DNA from: Parazoarcus communis
GTDB lineage: Bacteria; Pseudomonadota; Gammaproteobacteria; Burkholderiales; Rhodocyclaceae
Assembly: GCF_003111645.1 (NCBI RefSeq)
Contig: NZ_CP022187.1
Location: 2,914,001 to 2,978,000, forward strand
Direction: 5' to 3'
Length of the DNA stretch: 64,000 nucleotides
This document shows positions 25,162 to 34,338 of this stretch, in pieces. The position numbers were made by a program, and so were the translations under genes. The notes beneath the pieces are model-generated. The model had not been told where the DNA came from and did not search any database. It was given only the letters and a program-made list of their open reading frames with translations. How positions within the stretch are numbered: position 1 is the stretch's first letter; every line of letters begins with the position of its first letter.

Positions 25162-27237
25162 TCAGCCACCGCTGTTGCGGGCCGCTTCTGCGTGTTCGTT
25201 GCGATACATCGGCTCGGCGCGAATCCACAGGGTGAAGGCCGCCCCCTTGCCATAGATGCTATCCACCGTGATGTGGCCACCATAGCGTTCGATCAGTGAA
25301 TAGCTGATCGACAGCCCAAGCCCGGTGCCCTGCGTCTTCTTGGTGGTGAAAAAGGGGTCGAATATACGCGCGAGATCGTCCTCGCGGATACCCTGACCGG
25401 TGTCGCTCACCGTGATGCACACCCCGCAGGGCATGTCATGTTCATCCCACGGGGTCGAACTCAGGGTCAGCGTGCCGCCGTCGGGCATCGCCTGCACCGC
25501 GTTGACGATCAGATTGATCAGGACCTGCTGCAGTTCCTGGGTGTTGATCTCCACCCGCCGCGTGGTCTGCAGATGCTGCACCACTTTCACGCCGCGGCTG
25601 GTCAGATGCTGCCGCGTGAGCACCAGACAATCGGCAATCACCGTGGCCGGGTCGACCGTTTCGACATAGCCCGCGAACTCCCCGGGGCGGGCAAACTGCA
25701 GCAGCTTGGTCACGATCAGCCGGATGCGGTTGACCTGCTCGTCGATCAGGCGGATCTCGCTCATCACCGGCGCAGCCTGCGGCCCGAGCTCTTCGCGCAA
25801 GAGATCGAGGTTGCCCTGGATGACCGCCGTTGGATTGCTGATCTCGTGCGCCACGCCTGCGGTCAGCTCGCCAATCGCGGCGAGCTTCTCGCTCATCAGC
25901 AACTGGCGCTGGGCAGCACGCAACTCGGTGTTGGCCGTTTCAAGGTCGCGGGTGCGCGCCTCCACCTTGCGGTCGAGCGAAGCGGCAAGCTGCTCGAGCT
26001 GGTCACGCTTGAGCGCGAGCACATCGAGCAGGCGATCGAACTCGCGCGCCAGCAGACCGAGCTCGTCGCGACTGTCGACCGGGCCGACCCGTGCCGAATT
26101 GTCACCCCGCCCGATACTGCGAATTGCGCCGTGCATGCGCTCGATCGGGCGGAAAATGCTGCGCGCCCAATGCAGCGACCACACCGCACCGATGATGCTG
26201 ATGGCGAGGAAGAGACAGAAGATCACCAGCAGGGCAACCGTCTTTGCCGCACTGAAAGGCGCCTCGAGAAAGCCGACGTAGAGCATGCCGACTCGCGTCC
26301 CCTGGCTGTCGACGATCGGCTCATAGCCCGACACATACCAGTCGTTGACGACGAAAGCCCGCTCCAGCCAGGGCTTCCCATCGGTGAGGACGTGCTTGCT
26401 CACCTCGGCCGAGGCCCGGGTGCCAAGCGCCCGTTCGCCCTCGAAAAGACGCACATTGGTGGCAATGCGGGCATCGCCAAGGAAGAGCGTTGCCGTGCCC
26501 TTGCTGCCAAGCGGCAGGGAATCCTCGCGATAGACGATGGCATTGATGGTGTCGACGATGCCGAGGTTGCCGTTGAGCAGCACCCCACCCTCGATCACGC
26601 CGACCAGGTTGCCCCGGGCGTCGAACACCGGCGCCGCAGCGTGAATCACCATGCCGCGGTCTTCCCGGGTACGCGAATCGGGCGCCGCCCGCGGGGTATC
26701 GACCAGCGCGAGGCGCGCACGGTCACGCAGCTCCGGAGAGATCGCGGCCAGTGCGTCGGCGCTGAAGACCTCGACCACGCTGCGCTCGCCCGCGCCCTCG
26801 CGGATCGCGCGCGACACGATGGCCCACTCGCCACGCTCCGCACCTGCGGGCAGATGCCCGGTGGAATGCAGAACCCGGCCATTGACATCCAGTACGTTGA
26901 TGAAGTCGAGGACAAGTTCGCCCTGCTCCGCCTTCAACAGCACACCCGCCCCTCCATCCGCGAGGGCCTGCGCAAGCTGCCGGGATGTTGCCAAGGCGCT
27001 TATCCGGGTGCCAACGCCCTCCACCACGCGGTCAAAATACTCGTTGGCGGTAACCAGATCACTGCCCACCTTGAATACCAGCAGCTTGTGATAGTAGGTG
27101 TGGCTCCAGTACCAGGTCAGCCCCATCATGATCGGGAAGCCGAGCATCAGCGGCGCCAGCACGAGGAAGAGCAGCTTGGCACGGACCGAGCCGAGGAAAT
27201 ACGCCAGCGGCGGCCTCAGAAAACGGGGAACTTGCAT
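25162..27237 (-). CDS. Cache-HAMP sensor histidine kinase
   Basis: The 691-aa inner-membrane protein has an N-terminal helix (about 20-42), then a periplasmic Cache-type sensor of about 290 residues and a second helix (about 330-350). A HAMP domain (FRPIERMHGAIRSIGRGDNSAR), a coiled-coil linker, and HisKA with GVAHEISNPT (phospho-His about 464) follow. The HATPase has NLIVNAVQAM, SDTGQGI and GTGLGLSIS. The layout is like DctB-type kinases that pair with sigma-54 activators, and the next gene upstream is exactly such a regulator, 14 bp away. The ligand is unknown. Confidence 0.9.
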   Translation of the reverse strand: MQVPRFLRPPLAYFLGSVRAKLLFLVLAPLMLGFPIMMGLTWYWSHTYYHKLLVFKVGSDLVTANEYFDRVVEGVGTRISALATSRQLAQALADGGAGVLLKAEQGELVLDFINVLDVNGRVLHSTGHLPAGAERGEWAIVSRAIREGAGERSVVEVFSADALAAISPELRDRARLALVDTPRAAPDSRTREDRGMVIHAAAPVFDARGNLVGVIEGGVLLNGNLGIVDTINAIVYREDSLPLGSKGTATLFLGDARIATNVRLFEGERALGTRASAEVSKHVLTDGKPWLERAFVVNDWYVSGYEPIVDSQGTRVGMLYVGFLEAPFSAAKTVALLVIFCLFLAISIIGAVWSLHWARSIFRPIERMHGAIRSIGRGDNSARVGPVDSRDELGLLAREFDRLLDVLALKRDQLEQLAASLDRKVEARTRDLETANTELRAAQRQLLMSEKLAAIGELTAGVAHEISNPTAVIQGNLDLLREELGPQAAPVMSEIRLIDEQVNRIRLIVTKLLQFARPGEFAGYVETVDPATVIADCLVLTRQHLTSRGVKVVQHLQTTRRVEINTQELQQVLINLIVNAVQAMPDGGTLTLSSTPWDEHDMPCGVCITVSDTGQGIREDDLARIFDPFFTTKKTQGTGLGLSISYSLIERYGGHITVDSIYGKGAAFTLWIRAEPMYRNEHAEAARNSGG

Positions 27238-27251
27238 CGAGCGCGACGGCG

Positions 27252-28670
27252 TCAGACTTCGGCAGCCGCAGGACGCGTGTCCTCGCCCCAGTCAGCAAAC
27301 TTGCGCTCCAGCGTCTTGCGCGACACGCCCAGACGGCGCGCGGCTTCGGACTTGTTGCCGCCGCAGGCTTCGACCACCCGCAGGATGTGGCGCCTCTCCA
27401 CCACCTCAAGCGGGAGACAGTCGTCATCATCTACAGACATCGACGCTGTGCTGGCAGAGGACAATGATGCAGCCGGGAAAGCACCCAGAATCAGCGAACG
27501 CTCGACGAAGTTGCGCAACTCGCGAACGTTGCCTGGCCAGGCGTAAGCGGCAAGCCCGCTCACCAGGCCGTGCGACAGCGGAAGCGGCGCAACCCCAAGC
27601 TGCAGCGACAGCATCTCCATGAAGTGCCGCATCAGGTCGGGGATGTCCTCCACCCGCTCGCGCAGCGGCGGAATGCGGATATCGACCACCGCCAGGCGAA
27701 AGTAGAGGTCCTGGCGGAAGCGCCCGGCTGCAACCTCGGCGGCCAGGTCACGGTTGGATGCGGCGATGATGCGCACATCCACCGGGATCTCGCGCTCGGA
27801 GCCGACCGGACGCAGCTTGCGCTCCTCGAGCACGCGCAACAGCCGGGTCTGCATCGGCAGTGGCAGCTCGCTGATCTCGTCCAGGAACAGGGTGCCGCCA
27901 TGGGCGTAATAGAACAGGCCGTTGCGACTCTCGCTCGCACCGGTGAAGGCCCCTTTCACATGCCCGAAAAGCTCACTCTCGATCAGTTCCGACGAGATCG
28001 CCGCGCAATTGAGCGGCACGAAGGGGCGCTGCGCTCGCGGACTGGTCTGATGCAGCGCTCGCGCGACGACTTCCTTGCCGGTACCGGACTCCCCCAACAA
28101 CAGTACCGTGCTCGGCGTCTGCCCGACACGCCGAATCATCGCGCTCAGCTGCTGGATCGCAGTCGAGTGTCCAACCAGCCCAACCACATCGGTGGCCCGC
28201 TCAGCCAGCTCGCGCCGCAGCACGAAATTCTCGCGCGCCAGATGGGCGCGTTCGAAACAGCGCTTGATCGAATTCAGGATCTGATCGATGCGAAAGGGCT
28301 TGAGGATGAAATCGGACGCCCCGCCGCGCAGTGCATCGATCGCGGTTTCCATGTCGGCAAAGGCGGTGATCAGGATCACGTCGCCGCCAAAGCCCTGCTC
28401 GCGCAGTTCGTGTAGCCATTCGATGCCCGACTTGCCCGGCAGGGCGATGTCAAGAATGATCAGATCGAAGTGCAGGCGCGACATCAGTTCGACCGCCTGC
28501 TCGACACAGCCCGCGGCTTCCACCATGCCGCAACGGCGCTTGAGGGTGCGCTCGAGGAAGTGGCGCATGCCCTCCTCGTCGTCGACGATCAGCACCGAAT
28601 GGGCCTGCCAGCTGAACTCGTGCTTGTCCGCCGGCTCCGTTGCCGGCACTGCAGTCTCAGGCTGCATCAT
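27252..28670 (-). CDS. Sigma-54-dependent NtrC-family response regulator
   Basis: The 472-aa protein has a receiver domain (VLIVDDEEGM, phospho-Asp about residue 74 in IILDIALPG). The AAA+ domain has Walker A GESGTGKE, the sigma-54 contact loop GAFTGA, and Walker B GTLFLDEIS. A Fis-type helix-turn-helix lies at the C-terminus (NKSEAARRLGVSRKTLERK). All key residues are present. It is the partner of the kinase downstream. Start ATG 28670; a second ATG follows at once. The regulated promoter is unknown; nearby molybdenum/formate genes are candidates by position only. Confidence 0.93.
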   Translation of the reverse strand: MMQPETAVPATEPADKHEFSWQAHSVLIVDDEEGMRHFLERTLKRRCGMVEAAGCVEQAVELMSRLHFDLIILDIALPGKSGIEWLHELREQGFGGDVILITAFADMETAIDALRGGASDFILKPFRIDQILNSIKRCFERAHLARENFVLRRELAERATDVVGLVGHSTAIQQLSAMIRRVGQTPSTVLLLGESGTGKEVVARALHQTSPRAQRPFVPLNCAAISSELIESELFGHVKGAFTGASESRNGLFYYAHGGTLFLDEISELPLPMQTRLLRVLEERKLRPVGSEREIPVDVRIIAASNRDLAAEVAAGRFRQDLYFRLAVVDIRIPPLRERVEDIPDLMRHFMEMLSLQLGVAPLPLSHGLVSGLAAYAWPGNVRELRNFVERSLILGAFPAASLSSASTASMSVDDDDCLPLEVVERRHILRVVEACGGNKSEAARRLGVSRKTLERKFADWGEDTRPAAAEV

Positions 28671-28698
28671 GTCTCCTCATCACCTGCGGCTACCCCCT

Positions 28699-29109
28699 TC
28701 AGAACGGCTTGAGCACAACCAGAAACACGACCACCAGCAGCACCACGACGGGAATCTCGTTGAATACCCGGAACCAGACGTGGCTCTTCGTGTTCTTGCC
28801 AGCCGCAAAGTCGCGCATCAGCTTGCCGCAATAGAGGTGGTAGCCAATGAGGCCCACCACCAGCGCGGTCTTGGCATGCAGCCAGCCGCCGGCAAAGCCG
28901 TAGCCGAACCACAACCAGAAGCCGAGACCGACGGCCAGAATGCCCAGCGGGGTCATGAAGCGGTAGAGCTTGAATTCCATCAGCGCGAGGCGCTCGCGGG
29001 TCGCCGCATCCTCGACCATCGCATGGTTGACGAACAGGCGAGGCAGATAGAAAAGACCGGCGAACCAGCTCGTGACAAGAATGATGTGCAGCGCCTTCAC
29101 GGTAAGCAT
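28699..29109 (-). CDS. hemJ: Protoporphyrinogen IX oxidase HemJ
   Basis: This integral membrane enzyme of 136 aa oxidises protoporphyrinogen IX to protoporphyrin IX in haem synthesis. Four hydrophobic helices are visible. Family signatures are KALHIILVTSWFAGLFYLPR and LFVNHAM, and the conserved helix with LHAKTALVVGLIGYHLYCGKL. The standard short length fits. It lies between the epimerase-like gene (18 bp upstream) and the sigma-54 regulator, on the same strand. Confidence 0.92.
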   Translation of the reverse strand: MLTVKALHIILVTSWFAGLFYLPRLFVNHAMVEDAATRERLALMEFKLYRFMTPLGILAVGLGFWLWFGYGFAGGWLHAKTALVVGLIGYHLYCGKLMRDFAAGKNTKSHVWFRVFNEIPVVVLLVVVFLVVLKPF

Positions 29110-29127
29110 TGAAAAAACTCCGGCGAA

Positions 29128-30027
29128 TCAGGTGGGCAAGAGGGATTGAAGCGTAAACGACTGTCGTGCCGCCTGCAGGCCGGCACTCACCGTCGGATAA
29201 CGCAGGCGGGCGCGCAGTTCCCGGTACATGCGACGATTGCCGATGCGACGCGACTCCGCCATGAACGAAAGCGTCATTGCCGGCAGCCTGAGCGCGATCT
29301 CGTCGCGACTCAGGCGCTGCGGGCGCGCCAGCCCGAAGGCGTCGGCAACGGCATCGAAGTATTCCCCCATCTGCAACTCGGTATCGTCCACCGCGTTGTA
29401 CACCCGGCAACTGCGGCCACGGAACAGGGCCAGCACCGCAAGCCGTGCGAGATCGTCGGCATGGATGTGATTGGTGTAGACATCATCCTCGGCGCGCAAC
29501 ACCGGATCGCCGCGACAAATGCGCTCCAGCGGCAGGCGCTCGCTCGCGTAGATGCCCGGCGCCCGCAGCACGCTGACACCCACGCCGCAGCGACGCCCGA
29601 AGGCACGCAACTGGCGCTCGGCATCGACCCTGCGCGCAGCACGTGGCGAACGCGGCCTGGCGGGACGGGTCTCGTCGATATGGGCGCCGCCACAGTCGCC
29701 GTAAACCCCTGTCGTGCTTATGTATATGAGGTGCTGTGGTAGACTCGGCCGGCTTGCTAGCGCAGCGAGAAGATGGCGGGTACGGGGATCGGTTCTGCCC
29801 TGTGCCGGCGGGGGGGCAAAATGCAGCACTGCGTCGGCAATGCCGGCCAACCGGACGAGGCTGCGGCGATCATCGAGATCGGCCAGCAGTGGCATCGCAC
29901 CCAGCCGGCGCATGCCTTCGACAGCCTCTGTCCGGCGGACAAGGGCGAACACGCGGAACCGCCGCACCAGCCAGGGAATCGCACGCAGGGCAACATCGCC
30001 GCATCCGACGACAAGAATTCTTTTCAT
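29128..30027 (-). CDS. NAD(P)-binding epimerase/dehydratase-like protein (YeeZ type)
   Basis: This extended short-chain dehydrogenase-like protein has 299 aa. The N-terminal Rossmann motif is RILVVGCGDVALRAIPWL; IYISTTGVYGDCGG carries the Ser/Thr-Tyr region, and GVGVSVLRAPGIYA follows. Substrate is not known. Start ATG 30027 (MKRILVV) is preferred; an in-frame GTG two codons upstream is possible. It diverges from the 2Fe-2S reductase gene, with only 21 bp between the start codons, so both promoters must lie partly within the coding regions. Confidence 0.8.
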   Translation of the reverse strand: MKRILVVGCGDVALRAIPWLVRRFRVFALVRRTEAVEGMRRLGAMPLLADLDDRRSLVRLAGIADAVLHFAPPPAQGRTDPRTRHLLAALASRPSLPQHLIYISTTGVYGDCGGAHIDETRPARPRSPRAARRVDAERQLRAFGRRCGVGVSVLRAPGIYASERLPLERICRGDPVLRAEDDVYTNHIHADDLARLAVLALFRGRSCRVYNAVDDTELQMGEYFDAVADAFGLARPQRLSRDEIALRLPAMTLSFMAESRRIGNRRMYRELRARLRYPTVSAGLQAARQSFTLQSLLPT

Positions 30028-30048
30028 TCGCACATTATCTCACGCCCC

Positions 30049-31068
30049 ATGCCGTATCAGATTTCGCTCCAGCCCGGTGGCCAGACCTTCTCCGCCGATG
30101 CCGACCAGACCATCCTCGAAGCCGCACTCGAGGCCGGCCTGCTGCTGCCCTACAGCTGCCGTGACGGCGCCTGCGGCGCCTGCAAGGGCCGGGTGATCAG
30201 CGGCGAATTCGACGTCGGCGGCTATTCCGCCAGCGCCCTGTCCGACGCCGAGCGCGAAGCCGGCATGACCCTGTTCTGCCGGACGCGGGCGCACTCGAGC
30301 ATGGTTCTCGAGGCACGCAACGTCAGCCGCGCAGGCGACATCCCGGTCAAGAAGCTGCCGTGCAGGGTGCAGAAGCTGACCCGGGTCGCCGACGACGTCA
30401 TCGTGCTCGAGCTCAAGCTGCCCGCCAGCGAGCCATTCCGTTTCAACGCCGGTCAGTATGTGGACATCCTGCTGCCCGATGGCGCGCGCCGCAGCTTCTC
30501 GATCGCCAATGCCCCGCACGACAACGGCCACATCGAGCTCCATGTGCGCCTGATCGCGGGCGGCCGCTTCACCGGACAGGTGTTCAGCACCATGAAGGAG
30601 CGTGACATCCTGCGCTTCGAGGGACCGCTCGGCAGCTTCTGGCTGCGCGACAACACACGCCCGATCGTGATGGTGGCCGGGGGCACCGGCTTCGCCCCCA
30701 TCAAGGGCATGATCGAACACGCCATTCACGCCGGCATCACGCGCCCGATCACGCTTTACTGGGGCGCGCGTCAGCCAGAGGGGTTGTACATGGACACGCT
30801 TGCACGCAGCTGGAGCGAAAACCTGCCCGGTTTCAGCTATGTCCCAGTGATTTCCGATGGTCTTCCCGACGACGGCTGGGACGGCCGCCGCGGACTGGTG
30901 CACGAAGCCGTATTGGCGGACTTCGCGGACCTGTCCGCCCATGAGGTCTATGCCTGCGGGGCGCCACCCATGATCGATGCCGCGCGCAGCAGTTTCGTTG
31001 AGGCACGCGGCCTTGCCGAGGATGCCTTTTTCGCCGACGCATTCACCTTCGCCATGCAGAACGCCTGA
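30049..31068 (+). CDS. 2Fe-2S ferredoxin / flavin NAD(P)H reductase (CDP-6-deoxy-glucoseen reductase-like)
   Basis: The 339-aa oxidoreductase has an N-terminal plant-type [2Fe-2S] domain (CRDGACGACKGRV with the fourth Cys in TLFCRTRA). The FAD-binding domain shows RRSFSIANAP and the NAD domain shows MVAGGTGFAPIKGM. Electron flow would be NAD(P)H-FAD-2Fe-2S. It is usually annotated as CDP-6-deoxy-delta-3,4-glucoseen reductase, but no deoxysugar genes are nearby, so the real partner is unknown. The following HDOD gene starts 9 bp downstream. Confidence 0.85.
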   Translation: MPYQISLQPGGQTFSADADQTILEAALEAGLLLPYSCRDGACGACKGRVISGEFDVGGYSASALSDAEREAGMTLFCRTRAHSSMVLEARNVSRAGDIPVKKLPCRVQKLTRVADDVIVLELKLPASEPFRFNAGQYVDILLPDGARRSFSIANAPHDNGHIELHVRLIAGGRFTGQVFSTMKERDILRFEGPLGSFWLRDNTRPIVMVAGGTGFAPIKGMIEHAIHAGITRPITLYWGARQPEGLYMDTLARSWSENLPGFSYVPVISDGLPDDGWDGRRGLVHEAVLADFADLSAHEVYACGAPPMIDAARSSFVEARGLAEDAFFADAFTFAMQNA

Positions 31069-31077
31069 GCCAGGACC

Positions 31078-32214
31078 ATGAGCCAGACCACCTTCATTAC
31101 CCGCGAACCCGTGGTCAACAAGAGCCGGGCGATCACCGCAAACCGCCTGATCGCGCACGGCCCGAATATCGGCGAGGTGGTCGAGACCCTGAATGGCCTC
31201 GTCGATCAGTGGCCGACCCACCACCCGGTCTTTGTCAGCCTCGGTCGCCTTGTACCGACGCCGGCGCTCATGGACTGGGCCGCGCCGGCGAACGCAATGA
31301 TCGAGATTCCCGCCCAGGCACTGCCCCATCCGCAGACCCAGGCCCTGCTGCCAAAACTGCAGGAAGCCGGCATCAGCGTCTGTCTGACCTGGTTCGCGAA
31401 CGGCACGGTCCTGCCGCCGGGTATCGACTGGCGCTTCGTCCTGATGGATGCACGCAAGCATCCGGCACCCACCGGCTCGCCTGGCCTCAGCATGGCCTGG
31501 GGGCTCAAGGATGTAGCGGCCTTCCGCCAGGCGGTGGGGGCCGGATACGATGGCGCTTCGGGCTGGTTCTTCCTTTACGGAAACCCACCGGCAAAGGAGC
31601 TCTCGCCCGGCCATGCGCAGATCGTCAGGCTGCTCAACCTGGTGCGCAACAATGGCGAGATCCGCGATATCGAAGCCGTGCTCAAGCAGGACGTCGCACT
31701 GTCCTACAAGCTGCTGCGCTATATCAACTCAGCCGGCTTCGGCCTGATGTGCGAGATTCAATCCTTCCGCCACGCGGTCAGCATTCTCGGCTACTCGAAC
31801 CTGCACAAGTGGCTTTCTTTGCTGCTGGTCACCGCCAGCCGCGACCCCGGCGCCCCCGCGATGATGCAGACCGCAATCGCCCGCGGACGGCTGATGGAGG
31901 AGATCGGAGGCGGCTTCTTCGACAAGTCGGAGCGCGACAACCTCTTCATTACCGGTGCCTTTTCGCTTCTGCACATCCTGCTGGGCACATCGATGCAGGC
32001 CCTGCTCGACGAGATGCATCTGCCAGCATCGGTAACGGACGCCCTGCTCTCCGACGAGGGCGACTTCGCCCCCTTCCTGAGACTCGCACGCCACTGTGAA
32101 AACTTCGATGGCAGCAGTCTGATCAAGGCTACGGCAGAGCTGCACCTGTCGGCCGAGCAGATCAACCGCGCCCAGCTCGTCGCTCTGGGCTTTGCAGACA
32201 GCCTGCAAGCCTGA
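31078..32214 (+). CDS. HDOD-domain signalling protein with degenerate EAL-like N-terminus
   Basis: The 378-aa cytoplasmic protein has a first half resembling the EAL/HDOD (YuxH) family but without an EAL motif, so no phosphodiesterase activity is expected. The second half is an HDOD domain with FFLYGNPPAKELSPGHAQIV, VALSYKLLRYINSAGFG and HAVSILGYSNLHKWLSLLL. The catalytic HD residues of true phosphohydrolases are missing, as usual for HDOD. Probable role: scaffold in c-di-GMP or two-component signalling together with the next two genes on this strand. Confidence 0.82.
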   Translation: MSQTTFITREPVVNKSRAITANRLIAHGPNIGEVVETLNGLVDQWPTHHPVFVSLGRLVPTPALMDWAAPANAMIEIPAQALPHPQTQALLPKLQEAGISVCLTWFANGTVLPPGIDWRFVLMDARKHPAPTGSPGLSMAWGLKDVAAFRQAVGAGYDGASGWFFLYGNPPAKELSPGHAQIVRLLNLVRNNGEIRDIEAVLKQDVALSYKLLRYINSAGFGLMCEIQSFRHAVSILGYSNLHKWLSLLLVTASRDPGAPAMMQTAIARGRLMEEIGGGFFDKSERDNLFITGAFSLLHILLGTSMQALLDEMHLPASVTDALLSDEGDFAPFLRLARHCENFDGSSLIKATAELHLSAEQINRAQLVALGFADSLQA

Positions 32215-32300
32215 ATCGCAGCGCGCATTCGTTCACATCCAAGCATGCGCGCAGGCCCTAGAATGCGCCTCACCGCAGCCAATCCAGTTCGCTCGTATTC

Positions 32301-34286
32301 ATGACCCAGGCTTTGCCCGGACCGTCCAGCCTGCACCCCCTGCCGGAAAGCGGCGCGACCGTGCTGCGCCTGCTCGCAGCCAACTCGCCGAACTGGCCCG
32401 AGGTGGCGCTGGTGGCTGCGCGCGACCCGGCCCTGTGTCTGCTGCTGCTGTCGTCCGCACCGCTGGCGCGGGATGAGCTCGAACAAGGGCTCAATACCGC
32501 GCTGCGGCACCGGCTTGAAACCCTTGGGCCGGACCTGCTGCGTGCCTGGCTGCTGAGCCAGGGCTACGCCGATATGAGCACGGGCAGTGTGCAGGCGCTG
32601 GTGGTGGCTGAATGTGCGCTCCATCTTGCGCTCGAAACCCACTACCCCAGGCCTGACGAAGCCTATCTGGGCGGACTGTGGCACACGCTCTTTGCCCGCC
32701 CGCGCGAAGCGTGCGCCACGCCCGGTGTGCTGCAGCCCGATAGCGGCCGCCAGCATCTTGCCCGGCTCGTCCGCAACTGCGGCCTGCCCGGCACCCTCGC
32801 CGATGCGCTCGAACTTGGCGACCTGCTCGACGAACAATTGCGCGGCGCCCACCCGCTCGTCGGCCTGCTAGCAGCCGCTCATCGCCTCGCCGGCGACGGA
32901 TGGGAGGAACGCATCCCCCGGATCGAATCCCTGACCGGGTTGCCATCGACAAGCCTCATCAGCCTGCGCTCGGACGTCGGCTACATCGTCGCCGGCCACG
33001 CCGCCTATCCGGCCCCGCCGGGCAACGCCACGACGCTGGTCGCGAACAGGGGGCTGCCTGCACTGATGGAGGACGAACCGTTTCGGGCCGCCGCCCTGCA
33101 TGGCCTGATCGTTGCCGGGTTTACGGAGCTCGACCTGGACGCCACCGCCGCGCGGCTGGCAATTGCATGCCCCCTGCTCGGCCGCTGTGAAATGCCCATC
33201 GTGCTGATTCCCAACGAGAAGGGCGTGCTGCTGCCGCTTCTCAAGGCCGCAGAGGGCTCGGTCGCTGCTTGGCTGCAGGAGCTGTCGCTGCGCGAAGACG
33301 ATGAAGCCAGCTGCATTTCACTTGCACTGCGCAGCGGCGAGCGCACCAGCTGCTTTCCCGCCAGCAATGCCCCCGGACGCAGCATGGCCGACTGGCATCT
33401 GGTGCGCTGGCTCGGGCAGCGCGGCTTCTGCTGTCAGCCCTTGCTCCTCGGGCCGCTGCGCGGCGTGGCACTGATTGGCCTGGCGCACGAACAGGCGCTG
33501 AGCGGCGCGGCACACTGGATGATCGGCGAGCTGCTCTCTGCTGCCGCCCGCAACATCCTCTCCGCCCAACGCCAGCATGCTGCCGTAGCCGCCCGCGAAT
33601 CCGAACTGCATGCGCGCTTCCGTGAGCACGTTCGTCGCATTGCCCACGAAGCCACCAACCCGCTGACCGTGATCAAGAGCCGGCTCAGCCTGCTCGTTCA
33701 GAGCCATGCAGACGACAGTTCGCTGCAGGAGGACATGAGCCTGCTCAACGCCGAGCTCGATCGCATCGGCAATCTGCTGCGTTCGGCGGGCAACCTGCCA
33801 CAAGAGGGCGCCGAGGCTCCAAGCTGCCGCATCGTCGATCTGCTGCATGAAATGCGGGCGCTGTACGCCGACACGCTGTTCGCGCAGCGCGACATACAGT
33901 TCGAGCTTCGCGCCGTGGCCGGCACGCCCAGCGTCGCAATGCCGGCCTCCGCACTGAAGCAGGTGCTGCTCAACCTGCTGCGCAACGCGTCCGAAGCCTT
34001 GCAGCCGGGTAGTCGCCTGTCGCTTTCATTCGCAGGGCAGATCATCGCCGACGGTCGCGCCTGCGCCGAACTGCGCCTGATCGACAACGGCCCCGGGCTT
34101 CCGCCCGAGCGTGCCGCCAATCTGTTCGCCCCGGCGACCAGTCAGAAAGGGGGACAGCACCAGGGCGTGGGCCTCTCGATCGTGCGCGAAATCCTGACGA
34201 AATGGCACGCGTCCATACTGTGCCGGAGCCAGCCAGGCAGCGGGACCAGTTTCCAGATCTTCATCCCACTGGAACATTCCGCCTGA
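32301..34286 (+). CDS. HDOD-like / histidine kinase hybrid sensor
   Basis: The 661-aa soluble protein has an N-terminal HDOD-type helical region (about 1-240), a central GAF-like region, then HisKA (EHVRRIAHEATNPLTVIKS, His in IAHEATNP) and HATPase (LLNLLRNASEALQPG, LIDNGPGLPPE, GVGLSIVREIL). No membrane helix is seen, so it senses a cytoplasmic signal. It is followed after 52 bp by a receiver-GGDEF-EAL protein that is the obvious phosphorylation partner. Confidence 0.82.
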   Translation: MTQALPGPSSLHPLPESGATVLRLLAANSPNWPEVALVAARDPALCLLLLSSAPLARDELEQGLNTALRHRLETLGPDLLRAWLLSQGYADMSTGSVQALVVAECALHLALETHYPRPDEAYLGGLWHTLFARPREACATPGVLQPDSGRQHLARLVRNCGLPGTLADALELGDLLDEQLRGAHPLVGLLAAAHRLAGDGWEERIPRIESLTGLPSTSLISLRSDVGYIVAGHAAYPAPPGNATTLVANRGLPALMEDEPFRAAALHGLIVAGFTELDLDATAARLAIACPLLGRCEMPIVLIPNEKGVLLPLLKAAEGSVAAWLQELSLREDDEASCISLALRSGERTSCFPASNAPGRSMADWHLVRWLGQRGFCCQPLLLGPLRGVALIGLAHEQALSGAAHWMIGELLSAAARNILSAQRQHAAVAARESELHARFREHVRRIAHEATNPLTVIKSRLSLLVQSHADDSSLQEDMSLLNAELDRIGNLLRSAGNLPQEGAEAPSCRIVDLLHEMRALYADTLFAQRDIQFELRAVAGTPSVAMPASALKQVLLNLLRNASEALQPGSRLSLSFAGQIIADGRACAELRLIDNGPGLPPERAANLFAPATSQKGGQHQGVGLSIVREILTKWHASILCRSQPGSGTSFQIFIPLEHSA

Positions 34287-34338
34287 GTGTTGCATTATCC
34301 TGAAAGTGCTACAGCGGAACGCCGCATACCGGGAGCGC

